Positions 10,260-18,005 of a stretch of DNA of 64,000 bases are shown one piece after another. The DNA comes from Myxococcaceae bacterium (lineage in GTDB: Bacteria > Myxococcota > Myxococcia > Myxococcales > Myxococcaceae). A program made the translations under genes and the position numbers. Within the stretch, counting starts at the first letter, position 1. Every line of letters starts with the position of its first letter. The DNA lies in NCBI GenBank assembly GCA_016926755.1, contig JAFGNZ010000075.1, positions 1 through 64,000 of the forward strand, given 5' to 3'. The notes under the pieces were generated by a model that was not told the DNA's origin, did not search any database, and saw only the letters and a list, made by a program, of their open reading frames with translations.

Positions 10260-11438
10260 ATGGCCCTCCCTGCCGAGTCATCCACCGCCGCTGCCCTCCC
10301 CGCGATTCCGCCTGACGTGACCGTGACTCCCGTGAGGAGCAGCGCGGACAAGACCGCCTTCATCCGCATGGTCTACCCCCTCTACCGCGGCGACCCGAAC
10401 TGGGTGCCGCCGCTGGAGATGGAGCGCAAGGACTTCCTCGATCCGCGCAAGAACGCGTTCCTCGAGTTTGGAGAGGTGGAGCTCTTCCTGGCGCGGCGCG
10501 GCGGTGAGGTGGTGGGCCGCATCGCGGCGGTGAAGGATCCCCACTACAACGAGTTCCACGGCACCAACGATGGCTTCTTCGGCCTGTTCGAGTGTGTCAA
10601 CGACGCCGGGGTGGCTCGGGCCCTGTTCGACGCCGCGGCGCAGTGGCTGCGCGCCCAAGGCTTCGTCAACGTGCTGGGACCGATGAACTTCTCCACCAAC
10701 CACGAGGTGGGGCTGCTGGTGGACGGCTTCAGCACGCCAGCGGCGATCATGACGACGTACAACCCGCCCTACTACGGCGCGTTGATCGAGGCGTGCGGCT
10801 TCACCAAGGCGAAGGATCTGTTCTCCTTCGAGCTGTCCGCCTCGGCCGAGCCTCCGGAGAAGGTGGTCCGCATCGCGGAGAAGATGCGCCAGCGCGAGGG
10901 CATCACCGTCCGCTGCGTGAACCTGAAGGACTTCCCCGCCGAGGTGGTCAGGCTCAAGGAGATCTACAACTCGGCCTGGGAGAAGAACTGGGGCTTCGTC
11001 CCCATGACGGACCGCGAGTTCGATCACCTGGCGCGGGACATGAAGCAGGTGGTCCGGCCGGAGCTGGTCCTCATCGCGGAGGTGAAGGGCGAGCCCGTGG
11101 CCTTCTCCATCACGCTGCCGGACGCCAACGAGGCCCTCAAGGCCGCCAATGGCCGCCTCACCTCCTACGGCCTGCCGATCGGGCTGGTGAAGTTGCTGCT
11201 GGCCTCGCGGAAGATCCGCCGGCTGCGGCTCGTCACCCTGGGCATCAAGGAGGGCTACCGCCGCCGCGGCATCGACGCCATCCTGTACCTGGACACGCTG
11301 CGCACCGCGCGTCGGCTCGGCTACGAGGGCGGAGAGATCTCCTGGACGCTCGAGGACAACCACCTCGTGAACCGGGCGATCGAGTCCATGGGCGGCAAGC
11401 GCTCGAAGACGCACCGCGTCTACCAGCGCCCGCTCTGA
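10260..11438 (+). CDS. GNAT-fold N-acyltransferase, candidate bacterial ceramide synthase (bCerS-like)
   Basis: This 392-residue cytosolic protein belongs to a GNAT-related group with the landmarks YRGDPNWVPPL, FLARRGGEVVGRIAA, LGPMNFSTNHEVGLL, TYNPPYYGALIE and a C-terminal acetyltransferase-like part ending GIKEGYRRRGIDAILY with the acyl-CoA loop RRRG. Proteins of this general type and length, encoded beside spt in Caulobacter and other bacteria, N-acylate the sphingoid base to give (dihydro)ceramide. Here it follows the spt-like gene by 6 bp, so the two form an operon. The N-acyltransferase fold is well supported. The ceramide synthase role rests on context and recalled family features. Confidence 0.68.
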   Translation: MALPAESSTAAALPAIPPDVTVTPVRSSADKTAFIRMVYPLYRGDPNWVPPLEMERKDFLDPRKNAFLEFGEVELFLARRGGEVVGRIAAVKDPHYNEFHGTNDGFFGLFECVNDAGVARALFDAAAQWLRAQGFVNVLGPMNFSTNHEVGLLVDGFSTPAAIMTTYNPPYYGALIEACGFTKAKDLFSFELSASAEPPEKVVRIAEKMRQREGITVRCVNLKDFPAEVVRLKEIYNSAWEKNWGFVPMTDREFDHLARDMKQVVRPELVLIAEVKGEPVAFSITLPDANEALKAANGRLTSYGLPIGLVKLLLASRKIRRLRLVTLGIKEGYRRRGIDAILYLDTLRTARRLGYEGGEISWTLEDNHLVNRAIESMGGKRSKTHRVYQRPL

Positions 11439-11445
11439 GGGCCCG

Positions 11446-12075
11446 CTACTTCTTCCCGGCCGGAGCCTGCTGGCCGCCCCCCGCGCTGATCTCGGAGGCC
11501 TTCGTGGTGGCGGCCGACTTCTCGAGCTGCTCCCGCTTGGCCTTCAGGGTGGAGAGCAGGCCATCGAAGCCCTTGTCGGCCATCAGCTTTCGGAACTGGC
11601 CGCGGTACGTCTCCACGAGGGAGACCTCGTCCGTGAGCACGTCATAGATGCGCCAGCCGCCGCCCTTCCCCTGCACCTTGTAGAGCTTGTAGTCGACCGG
11701 GACCTGATCGGTGTTCACCGTGAGGGTGGTGGTCACGGTGGCCTCATTGCCCTCGATGGTCTCCTTGCCGTACTTCACGTTGGCCTTGGCCTGGCCAATG
11801 GCCTTCTGGGCGTAGGAGGCGCGCAGCAGCCCCTTCATGGTGTCCGCGAAGTCCTTCTGCTGCGCGGGAGTGAGGGTGTCCCAGGTCTTGCCCAGGGCCC
11901 GCTTGGCGAGCTCCCCGAAGTCGACGAACTTCTCCACGACGGTGGCCAGCTGCTCGACGGTGGCGCCGGGCGCATTGGCGGCCTTCTGGACGTCCGTGTT
12001 GCCCGCCTTGACGACCTCGAGAGGCGTGGCGGGAGTGGCTGCGAGCAGCGTGGCGGCGATCAGCGGTGCGAGCAT
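11446..12075 (-). CDS. MlaC/HpnM/Ttg2D family periplasmic phospholipid-binding protein
   Basis: A 209-residue secreted protein: a short signal peptide (MLAPLIAATLLAATPATP) is followed by the MlaC pattern with VVEKFVDFGELAKRALG, LTPAQQKDF, a YGKETIEGNEATVTTTL strand pair and WRIYDVLTDEVSLVETYR. MlaC-type carriers ferry lipids across the periplasm; the HpnM subgroup accompanies the MMPL exporter HpnN in hopanoid clusters. It is downstream of the TolC-type gene (54 bp) and convergent with the ceramide-synthase-like gene. The Mla permease genes lie about 25 kb away in this window, so it may serve either that system or the neighbouring MMPL exporter. Confidence 0.85.
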   Translation of the reverse strand: MLAPLIAATLLAATPATPLEVVKAGNTDVQKAANAPGATVEQLATVVEKFVDFGELAKRALGKTWDTLTPAQQKDFADTMKGLLRASYAQKAIGQAKANVKYGKETIEGNEATVTTTLTVNTDQVPVDYKLYKVQGKGGGWRIYDVLTDEVSLVETYRGQFRKLMADKGFDGLLSTLKAKREQLEKSAATTKASEISAGGGQQAPAGKK

Positions 12076-12129
12076 CGTTTTCGAGTCTCCGGAAGGATGT
12101 CGGAAGAGACGACAGAGTGGGCCTGACTG

Positions 12130-13806
12130 TTATTCATTTCCCGCACGCGGCGTGCCGGTAACGCGGTCCAGCGCCGCTATTCCCACCCGGACGTCGAACC
12201 AGCTCTTCGCCTTGTCGGCCGACGCCTGGGCGAGCGCCGTGAAAGCGTCCACCAGCTCACGGGTGTCTCCGGTGCCGAGATCGAAGGCGGCGTAGGCGGC
12301 GGTGGACCAGCGCCGGGCATTCTTCTCCGCCTCGGTGAAGGCCTTGGCGCGCGCGAGCGCCGTCACCAGATCACCGTGGACCTTCGCCACCTCCAGGCGG
12401 ATGGCCGCCTGGAGCAGCCGCTGCTGTGCCTTGAGCTTGTCCAGCTCCGCGCGGGTCTGGGCGAGCTGCGCGTTCTTCATGGGGATGTCGAAGGTGCCGC
12501 GCGCCGCGAGGCCGATGCCCGCGGTGCGATCGTTATAGGGATCGTAGGCGAAGGGCGTGCGCTGGGGCGTGGCGTTGGTGGTGTAGGCGAACCGCGCGAA
12601 GCCGACGAGCCCGAGGTCCGGGTAGTAGGCGCGCTCGCGGATGATGACCTCCTGCTCGCGCGCGGCGATCCCCGCCTGGATGGCCACCAGCTCGGGCCGG
12701 TGCTGCTCGGCGGTCGCGAGCGCCTTGTCCAGGGAAGGAGGCGCGAACTCCTCCTCCAGCGGGAGCGCCACCGCGGTGACCTCCAGCGGCTCGCCGGGCC
12801 GAACGTTCGCCAGCAGCCGGATGGCCTCCAGCGCGAGCGCGCGCCCCTGCACGGCCTCGCTGCGTCGGGCCGCCACCACCTGCCGGAAGAAGTTCACCTT
12901 GTAGGTGTCCATGCGGGACACCTGCGCGGACTCCTCCGCGAGCAGCTCGTTGATGCGCTGCGCGGCGTCATCCAGCCGCTTCGCCGTCTCCTCCAGCTGG
13001 GTGATGCCCGAGCGCGCGAGCTGGTACCCGTAGAAGGCCTGTGCCGCCTGGAAGCCGGCCTCATCACGCGCCCGCTCGCGCAGCGCCGCGCCGATGATGG
13101 GCCCCTGATCGCCTGCCTTCTCCAGCGCCGAGAGCTTGCCGAACGTGTACAGCGGCAGCAGGGCGTCGATCTCCCCGCGGACCGTCACGCCCAGCGTGCC
13201 GAAGTTCCAATCTCCCTCCAGCGTGGCCTCCGTCGTGGGCGGACCTCCGAGCCCGTCGTTGCGGGCCTCGGGGACGGGGCCGCCGAAGCCCACCACCGTC
13301 TCGAACTTGGGGAACCACGCCCAGTGGGCCTGGCGCTGGAGCGCTTGCAGCCGACGCAGCTCCGCCTCGGCCTCCTCGACGCGGGCGTCCGTGCGGCGCG
13401 CGCTCTCCACGAGCTGCTCGAGCGTGATGCGCGTGCTCCTGGGCGGAGGCTGGCCCTCCGTGGCAGCTGGCGCCCCCTGCTGTGCGGCCTGGCTCGCACC
13501 CTGGGCTGCCTGCCCCTGGGCCTCCGGGGCCGCCAGGTCCGCGGGCTCTCCAGGGAGCGCCGCGGGAGTGTCCGGCGCCGGCGCGGGAGTGGTGCCCTGG
13601 GTTCCGGGGATCGGCGTCGAGGCGCCCTGCCCTCCCGGAGCGGGTGCAGGAGCGCCTTGTGTCACCCCCGGTACATTCTGCGCAGTCGCCGTCCCGGCGG
13701 CGAGCGCCAGCCCCACCCCCACGAGATGTCCGAGCACTGTCCGGTTCACCGATAGCCTCGTTCGCGGCCCGCCTCTTCGCACGGACCGCGGCCGCGCAGC
13801 ATCCAT
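12130..13806 (-). CDS. TolC-family outer-membrane channel protein with Pro/Ala-rich N-terminal linker
   Basis: The 558-residue product has a signal region (VNRTVLGHLVGVGLALAAG), a roughly 80-residue Pro/Ala/Gln-rich low-complexity stretch, and then the two outer-membrane-efflux repeats. These are shown by long amphipathic helices such as VEEAEAELRRLQALQRQ, the strand WFPKFETVVGFGG and a second repeat with YYPDLGLVGFARF. TolC trimers form outer-membrane exit ducts for type I secretion or RND pumps. The linker before the barrel is unusual. The gene is transcribed toward the MlaC/HpnM-like gene, 54 bp away, and is divergent from the aldolase gene. The pump partner is unknown; the MMPL protein nearby is one candidate. 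Confidence 0.85.
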   Translation of the reverse strand: MDAARPRSVRRGGPRTRLSVNRTVLGHLVGVGLALAAGTATAQNVPGVTQGAPAPAPGGQGASTPIPGTQGTTPAPAPDTPAALPGEPADLAAPEAQGQAAQGASQAAQQGAPAATEGQPPPRSTRITLEQLVESARRTDARVEEAEAELRRLQALQRQAHWAWFPKFETVVGFGGPVPEARNDGLGGPPTTEATLEGDWNFGTLGVTVRGEIDALLPLYTFGKLSALEKAGDQGPIIGAALRERARDEAGFQAAQAFYGYQLARSGITQLEETAKRLDDAAQRINELLAEESAQVSRMDTYKVNFFRQVVAARRSEAVQGRALALEAIRLLANVRPGEPLEVTAVALPLEEEFAPPSLDKALATAEQHRPELVAIQAGIAAREQEVIIRERAYYPDLGLVGFARFAYTTNATPQRTPFAYDPYNDRTAGIGLAARGTFDIPMKNAQLAQTRAELDKLKAQQRLLQAAIRLEVAKVHGDLVTALARAKAFTEAEKNARRWSTAAYAAFDLGTGDTRELVDAFTALAQASADKAKSWFDVRVGIAALDRVTGTPRAGNE

Positions 13807-13844
13807 CTTCGCGGGGGCTCCGTCACCGCTTCTTTACGCTTCCC

Positions 13845-13937
13845 GGCGCTCCGCCAGGCGAACCCCGCTCCTCACTGTGCCGGGGCGTACGGACGCTGAC
13901 ATTTTTCGCGGGATCTCCTTGGCGCTCCGCGAGGCGA
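13845..13937. repeat. 17-bp direct repeat pair in the TolC/aldolase divergent region
   Basis: GGCGCTCCGCCAGGCGA at 13845-13861 recurs at 13921-13937 with a single mismatch (C to G at the centre), 76 bp apart. Both copies lie between the divergent TolC-type and aldolase genes, so they may be binding sites for a shared regulator. Confidence 0.45.
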
Positions 13938-14004
13938 GAAGCACAATCCGCGCCGTTCCGACCGGCCCGGCCTCTCCGCCGCGGCCTCGAGACCAGGGAG
14001 CCTT

Positions 14005-14928
14005 ATGGCCTACACCGATCGCGTGAAGCAGATCCTGTCGTGGTACCCGTCCGACAACCCGGGCACGCTCACCAACCTGGCCCGCCTGCTGAACACCGGC
14101 ACGCTGGCCGGCACGGGCAAGCTGGTCATCCTCCCGGTGGATCAGGGCTTCGAGCACGGCCCGGCGCGCTCCTTCGGGCCCAACCCGGCCGGGTACGATC
14201 CCGACTACCACATCCAGCTCGCCATCGACTCGGGCTGCAACGCCTACGCGGCGCCGCTCGGCTTTCTGGAGGCCGTGGCCGGCAAGTACATGGGAGAGAT
14301 CCCGCTCATCCTCAAGGTGAACAACTCGGACTCGCTGGCCAAGGTGCCCAACCCCATGTCCGCGGTGACGTCCTCCGTGAAGGACGCGGTGCGGCTGGGC
14401 TGCGCGGCGGTGGGCTACACCATCTACCCGGGCTCGGGCGCGCGCAATGAGCAGTACGAGGCCCTGCGGGACATCATCGCCGAGGCCAAGTCCTACGGCC
14501 TGCCCACCGTCCTCTGGGCCTACCCGCGCGGCAACTTGTCCAAGGAGGGCGAGACGGGCATCGACGTGGTGGCGTACGCGGCGCAGATCAGCGCGCAGCT
14601 GGGCGCCCACGTCATCAAGGTGAAGCCGCCGCAGGATCACCTCGAGCAGCCCGAGGCCAAGAAGTCCTTCGAGAAGGCCGGCATCGCCACCAAGACGATG
14701 ACCGACCGCGTGCGCGAGGTGGTGCGCTCGGCGTTCAACGGCAAGCGCATCGTCATCTTCTCGGGCGGCGAGGCCAAGGGCACCGAGGATCTGCTGGCGG
14801 AGATCAAGCAGATCCACCAGGGCGGCGGCTTCGGCTCCATCATGGGCCGCAACGCCTTCCAGCGCCCCCGGGACGAGTCCATCAAGCTGCTCAAGGACGT
14901 GATGAGCATCTTCGCCAGCAAGGCGTAG
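14005..14928 (+). CDS. fbaB: class I fructose-bisphosphate aldolase (archaeal/DhnA type)
   Basis: This 307-residue enzyme cleaves fructose 1,6-bisphosphate to dihydroxyacetone phosphate and glyceraldehyde 3-phosphate by a Schiff-base mechanism in glycolysis and gluconeogenesis. The DhnA/FbaB family is shown by ILPVDQGFEHGP, YTIYPGSGARNEQYE, VLWAYPRGN and the Schiff-base lysine in HVIKVKPPQDH, with the phosphate-binding SGGEAKG and GRNAFQRP. Length is typical. A strong intrinsic terminator follows within 30 bp, so the gene is monocistronic. It is divergent from the TolC gene across a 198-bp region containing a direct repeat. This is a confident assignment. Confidence 0.93.
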   Translation: MAYTDRVKQILSWYPSDNPGTLTNLARLLNTGTLAGTGKLVILPVDQGFEHGPARSFGPNPAGYDPDYHIQLAIDSGCNAYAAPLGFLEAVAGKYMGEIPLILKVNNSDSLAKVPNPMSAVTSSVKDAVRLGCAAVGYTIYPGSGARNEQYEALRDIIAEAKSYGLPTVLWAYPRGNLSKEGETGIDVVAYAAQISAQLGAHVIKVKPPQDHLEQPEAKKSFEKAGIATKTMTDRVREVVRSAFNGKRIVIFSGGEAKGTEDLLAEIKQIHQGGGFGSIMGRNAFQRPRDESIKLLKDVMSIFASKA

Positions 14929-14955
14929 CCCCCGCCCCCAGCGGCATCACTCCCG

Positions 14956-14988
14956 ACGGCCGGTGCTCCTCGTGAGCCCGGCCGTTTT
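14956..14988 (+). terminator. intrinsic terminator after the aldolase gene
   Basis: ACGGCCGG pairs perfectly with CCGGCCGT across a 14-base loop, and the stem runs straight into TTTT. It starts 28 bp after the aldolase stop codon. Confidence 0.75.
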
Positions 14989-15052
14989 CATGCCTCCAGG
15001 TGCTTGGAGCGTTGACTCGTAGACAGGCACGCCCTGAGCCGCTGAGGCCCGC

Positions 15053-15093
15053 AAAAGCCGAAGCCCCCCGAGGGGTTTCCCTCGGAGGGCTTC
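15053..15093 (-). terminator. intrinsic terminator after tRNA-Ala
   Basis: On the minus strand, just past the tRNA 3' end, a 15-bp stem with one mismatch (arms GAAGCCCTCCGAGGG and CCCTCGGGGGGCTTC) with a short loop is followed by GGCTTTTG. This is a strong factor-independent terminator for the tRNA. Confidence 0.75.
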
Positions 15094-15097
15094 ATTG

Positions 15098-15170
<73 letters not shown>

Positions 15171-15226
15171 GAAACTCCGTCCTGCCGCCGCTCTGGGGAG
15201 CGGCCCGCTTCAAAAGCGGCGCCCTT

Positions 15227-15622
15227 CTACTTCTTTCTGGGCCGGGACGCCAGCGGTGTTTGCGTCCTGCCGTCGTTTTTCCCCTTCAACCGCGCCGCCA
15301 CCGCCTCCCCTTCCTGGAGGATATCCGTAATCTCGGCCGCGTGGGCCACCGCCCGCTGCTCGGCTGCCTGCACCGCCTTCGCCTGCGCGGCGAGCGAGGC
15401 AGGGAGCTCCAGCTTCCCCTTCTGCGCCAGCCGCCACACCGCCTCGCCCAGCTCCCGGAACGCCTTGTCCTTCTCCATCTGCAGGTAGTTGCCCTGGGAG
15501 TTCAACCGGGCCAGCTCCGCGGTATGCGTCACGGCCTCGCGAAGCTGCGCCAGCTGGGCCTGCGCCGACTGGAAGGCCTGCTGGATCTGCCGCATCACCT
15601 CGGACTGCTTCACGTCTGCCAA
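15227..15622 (-). CDS. small coiled-coil hypothetical protein
   Basis: This 131-residue protein is almost wholly helical. It is rich in Ala, Gln and Glu with heptad-like stretches such as QQAFQSAQAQLAQLREAV and GEAVWRLAQKGKLELPASL, and ends in a basic tail (LASRPRKK). No signal peptide, membrane helix or known domain is seen. It lies between the RsmB-type gene (57 bp upstream on the same strand) and tRNA-Ala, and may be co-transcribed with the methyltransferase. The coding call rests on codon bias and its clean reading frame; the function is unknown. Confidence 0.65.
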   Translation of the reverse strand: MADVKQSEVMRQIQQAFQSAQAQLAQLREAVTHTAELARLNSQGNYLQMEKDKAFRELGEAVWRLAQKGKLELPASLAAQAKAVQAAEQRAVAHAAEITDILQEGEAVAARLKGKNDGRTQTPLASRPRKK

Positions 15623-15679
15623 GAAGGGGTACCCCCGGAAGAGCTGACAAACGTCCGTAGCGTGCGCCCTTGGGGACTG

Positions 15680-17047
15680 TCAACCCTCCTTGCGCAGGCG
15701 GGCCGCGAAGAAGCCTCCGCCCGGCACCCTGGGGGGGAGGGGCCTCAGGAAGGGCCCCTCGCAGAGCGCCGCCGCCCGCTCCGAGCCCAGCACCGGCGCC
15801 ACCGGCTCCAGGGTGAAGCCCGGCTGCTTCTCCAGGAAGCCGCGCACCACCGCGTCATTCTCCTCGGGCAGCAGCGAGCACGTGGCGTAGACGATGAGCG
15901 CCCCGGGCCGGGCCTCCCGCCCCACCTCCTCCAGGAGCGCCAGCTGGGTGGCCTGGAAGTCGGTGATCGCCTTGGGGGTCAGCTTCCACTTCTGGTCCGG
16001 CTCCCGCCCCAGCGAGCCCGTGCCGCTGCACGGCGCGTCCACCAGCAGCACCTCCGCCTCTCTCAGCGGCAGCGGGTGCGGAAAGGACACGTTGCGCACG
16101 GACAGCTCCCTGACGCGCTCCCGCGCCTGGGCCAGCCGGCGCCGCGAGCGATCGCCCGCCAGCACCCTGCCCGAAGTGCCCACCATGTCCGCCAGCGCCA
16201 GCGTCTTTCCCCCTGCCCCGGCGCAGACGTCCGCCACGATACGGCCCTCCAGCGAGCCTCCGAGGGGCCGGCACACCTCGGCGATGAGCTGGCTGCCCAC
16301 GTCCTGCACCTGCAGGCGGCCCGACTTCATCACCTTCGTCTCGAAGACACGGTGGCTCGCGTCGCCGATCCGCACCGCGTCCGGAGCCAGCTCCACCGGC
16401 TCGGCGACCACCCCCTCCTCCGTCAGCCGCTCGAGCACCTCGGCGCGCGTGCCCGAAGGACGCACCCGGAAGTGCAGCGCCGGCTCCTCGTTGAGCGCGG
16501 CGAGCAGGGCCTCCAGCGCCGGCTCCGGGTGCAGCGCGGCCAGCCGCTCCACCAGCCAGTTGGGGAACGAATAGCGGATGGCCAGGCGCTCGGCGGGCGC
16601 CTCGGGCAGCGGCGGCTCCGGCAGGGGCGTCTGCGCCACCCGGGCGAGCAGATCGTCCTTGATCGTCCGCGGCCGCACCGGGCCTGGCAGCTTCACCTCC
16701 GGGCCAATGCGGGCCCAGCCTTCGCCGCAGAACAGGCGCCGCCAGAGCACATAGCGCACGAGGGCCTGGTCCTCGGTGAGCCCCACCTTGCTCGGAGGGT
16801 GGCCGAGCGTCCGGGCCGCCAGATCCAGCAGGCGCTGGTGCCGGGAGAGCTCCCGTACCGCCAGGGCCGTGAAGCGCCGCTCCTGGCCTCCCAACCCGCC
16901 CGCCTCGCGCAGCGCCGTGGCCAGCGAGGCCTTCAGCGGCTCGCCTCGCAGCACCGCCACGTGCGCCTCGATCGCGGCCGTGGCGGCCCGCCGGGACGGG
17001 CGCCCCAGGCTTGCCGGTTCCAGAGGTGTGGGCCAGAGCGTGCTCAC
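15680..17047 (-). CDS. rsmB: RsmB/NOP-family rRNA (cytosine-5) methyltransferase
   Basis: The 455-residue enzyme has an N-terminal NusB-like helical region and a C-terminal SAM domain with DVCAGAGGKTLALA (motif I), VDAPCSGTGSLGREPDQKW (motif IV with the PCS Cys) and the nucleophile Cys in ATCSLLPEEN (motif VI). These are diagnostic for 5-methylcytosine RNA methyltransferases such as RsmB, which modifies 16S rRNA C967. The GTG at 17047 is chosen because GAGGAGG lies in front of it and the longer ORF runs into the upstream regulator gene, which ends 16 bp away. The exact target cytosine is inferred from family resemblance. Confidence 0.85.
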   Translation of the reverse strand: MSTLWPTPLEPASLGRPSRRAATAAIEAHVAVLRGEPLKASLATALREAGGLGGQERRFTALAVRELSRHQRLLDLAARTLGHPPSKVGLTEDQALVRYVLWRRLFCGEGWARIGPEVKLPGPVRPRTIKDDLLARVAQTPLPEPPLPEAPAERLAIRYSFPNWLVERLAALHPEPALEALLAALNEEPALHFRVRPSGTRAEVLERLTEEGVVAEPVELAPDAVRIGDASHRVFETKVMKSGRLQVQDVGSQLIAEVCRPLGGSLEGRIVADVCAGAGGKTLALADMVGTSGRVLAGDRSRRRLAQARERVRELSVRNVSFPHPLPLREAEVLLVDAPCSGTGSLGREPDQKWKLTPKAITDFQATQLALLEEVGREARPGALIVYATCSLLPEENDAVVRGFLEKQPGFTLEPVAPVLGSERAAALCEGPFLRPLPPRVPGGGFFAARLRKEG

Positions 17048-17063
17048 GGGATGAGGCCCCTCC

Positions 17064-17735
17064 TCATCCACCGCGCAGCGCCAGCGAGACCGCCAGGCAG
17101 CCCTGCTCGGTTCGCGACGTGGGAGGCTGGCGCATGGAGAGGAAGAGGTAATGCGGCGCCTGCGGATGTTCACCCTCCACCTGGAGATCTCCCTCCACCA
17201 GCAACACCCCCGCGCGCAGCGGGCTCAGCGGCCAGGGGCAGCTCGCCCCCGGCTGCATGCGGATCCAGGTCAGGGCCTGCCCTGGCTGGGCCTCCGCCAG
17301 CTGCAGCACGTGCACGCCCGCGGCCACCTCCGCCCAGCCGGACTCGACAGGCCGCTGCTTCGCCAGCCGCTCCATGTCCCCCCTCAGCATGAGGAAGCGC
17401 TCGACGAGCGCCACCATGTCCTCGAGCTGGAAGGGCTTGGCCAGGATCGCGTCCGCCTGGAGGGGCTGCAGCGCCTGCCGGATCTCCTCCTCCTGGGCCG
17501 CGCTGACGATCACCACGGGCTGGAGCCGGCGCCGGGCCGCCTCCAGGATGGTGCGCCCGCCCTGGGCCTTTCCCGTGATGCGCAGGTCCGTCAGGACCAG
17601 CTCGAAGCGGTCCTCCCGAAGCGCCGCCAGGGCCGCGTCCACCGAGCCGGCCGCGCGCACCTCCGCCAGCTCGGCGAGCACGTCCCCCATGCCCTCGCGC
17701 AGGCTCGCGTCGTCCTCGACCAGCAGCACCTTCAT
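17064..17735 (-). CDS. response regulator: receiver domain plus degenerate cupin-like tail
   Basis: The 223-residue protein begins with a complete receiver domain (1-120): acidic pair in VLLVEDDAS, phospho-acceptor Asp in LVLTDLRI, Ser in VIVSAAQ and Lys in AILAKPF. No DNA-binding domain follows. Instead residues 140-220 resemble a ChrR-type cupin, with WIRMQPGASCPWPL, GVLLVEGDLQVEG and a final GCLAVSLAL, but the metal-binding His cluster is absent. The ATG at 17735 is preferred because the receiver fold starts there. It probably forms an operon with the RsmB gene, 16 bp away. The output mechanism is unknown; the cupin match is tentative. Confidence 0.8.
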   Translation of the reverse strand: MKVLLVEDDASLREGMGDVLAELAEVRAAGSVDAALAALREDRFELVLTDLRITGKAQGGRTILEAARRRLQPVVIVSAAQEEEIRQALQPLQADAILAKPFQLEDMVALVERFLMLRGDMERLAKQRPVESGWAEVAAGVHVLQLAEAQPGQALTWIRMQPGASCPWPLSPLRAGVLLVEGDLQVEGEHPQAPHYLFLSMRQPPTSRTEQGCLAVSLALRGG

Positions 17736-17819
17736 GGGGTTCCTCCCGCCGGGTGCCGGAACCCAGCGTCCCGGGCGCGCCCCCGGGGGCCACGCGACGC
17801 GCACAGCCCGCCTTCCGTA

Positions 17820-17905
17820 TGGCCCTCCCCGGACTCGAACCGGGACGCGGGGTCAGCCGCAGCGGATTTTGAGTCCGCCTCGTCTACCAATTTCGACAGA
17901 GGGCC
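17820..17905 (-). tRNA. tRNA-Leu (anticodon CAA)
   Basis: This is an 86-nt class II tRNA on the minus strand. Acceptor arm GGCCCTC pairs fully with GAGGGCC, the anticodon stem GCGGA/TCCGC encloses CTCAAAA with anticodon CAA, a long variable arm reads GCGGCTGACCCCGC, and the T-arm is CCCGGTTCGAGTCCGGG. Discriminator A; the CCA end is not encoded. Confidence 0.95.
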
Positions 17906-17931
17906 TCTGCCTGAATCGCAAAACCGGCAGA

Positions 17932-17959
17932 CGTATAGCGCGCCGGACGCTCTGTTGCA
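17932..17959 (-). promoter_or_regulatory. possible promoter for tRNA-Leu
   Basis: Reading the minus strand, TGCAAC is followed after 16 bases by TATACG, which ends 26 bases before the tRNA 5' end. The -10 box is a 4/6 match and the -35 is poor, so this is only a candidate. Confidence 0.3.
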
Positions 17960-18005
17960 TCCGGAGATTGCGACACAGCGGGCAAATGGCTAGAGGGGAC
18001 CGCGC

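Noticed and set aside
4967-13806. Hopanoid biosynthesis cluster
   Set aside because: The MMPL and MlaC/HpnM-like proteins suggested it, but no squalene-hopene cyclase or other hpn gene is present; sphingoid-type enzymes are.
15205-15219. CCGCTT-caa-AAGCGG hairpin as terminator for the 131-residue gene
   Set aside because: A perfect 6-bp stem, but no T-run on the minus strand and very short; left out of the feature list.
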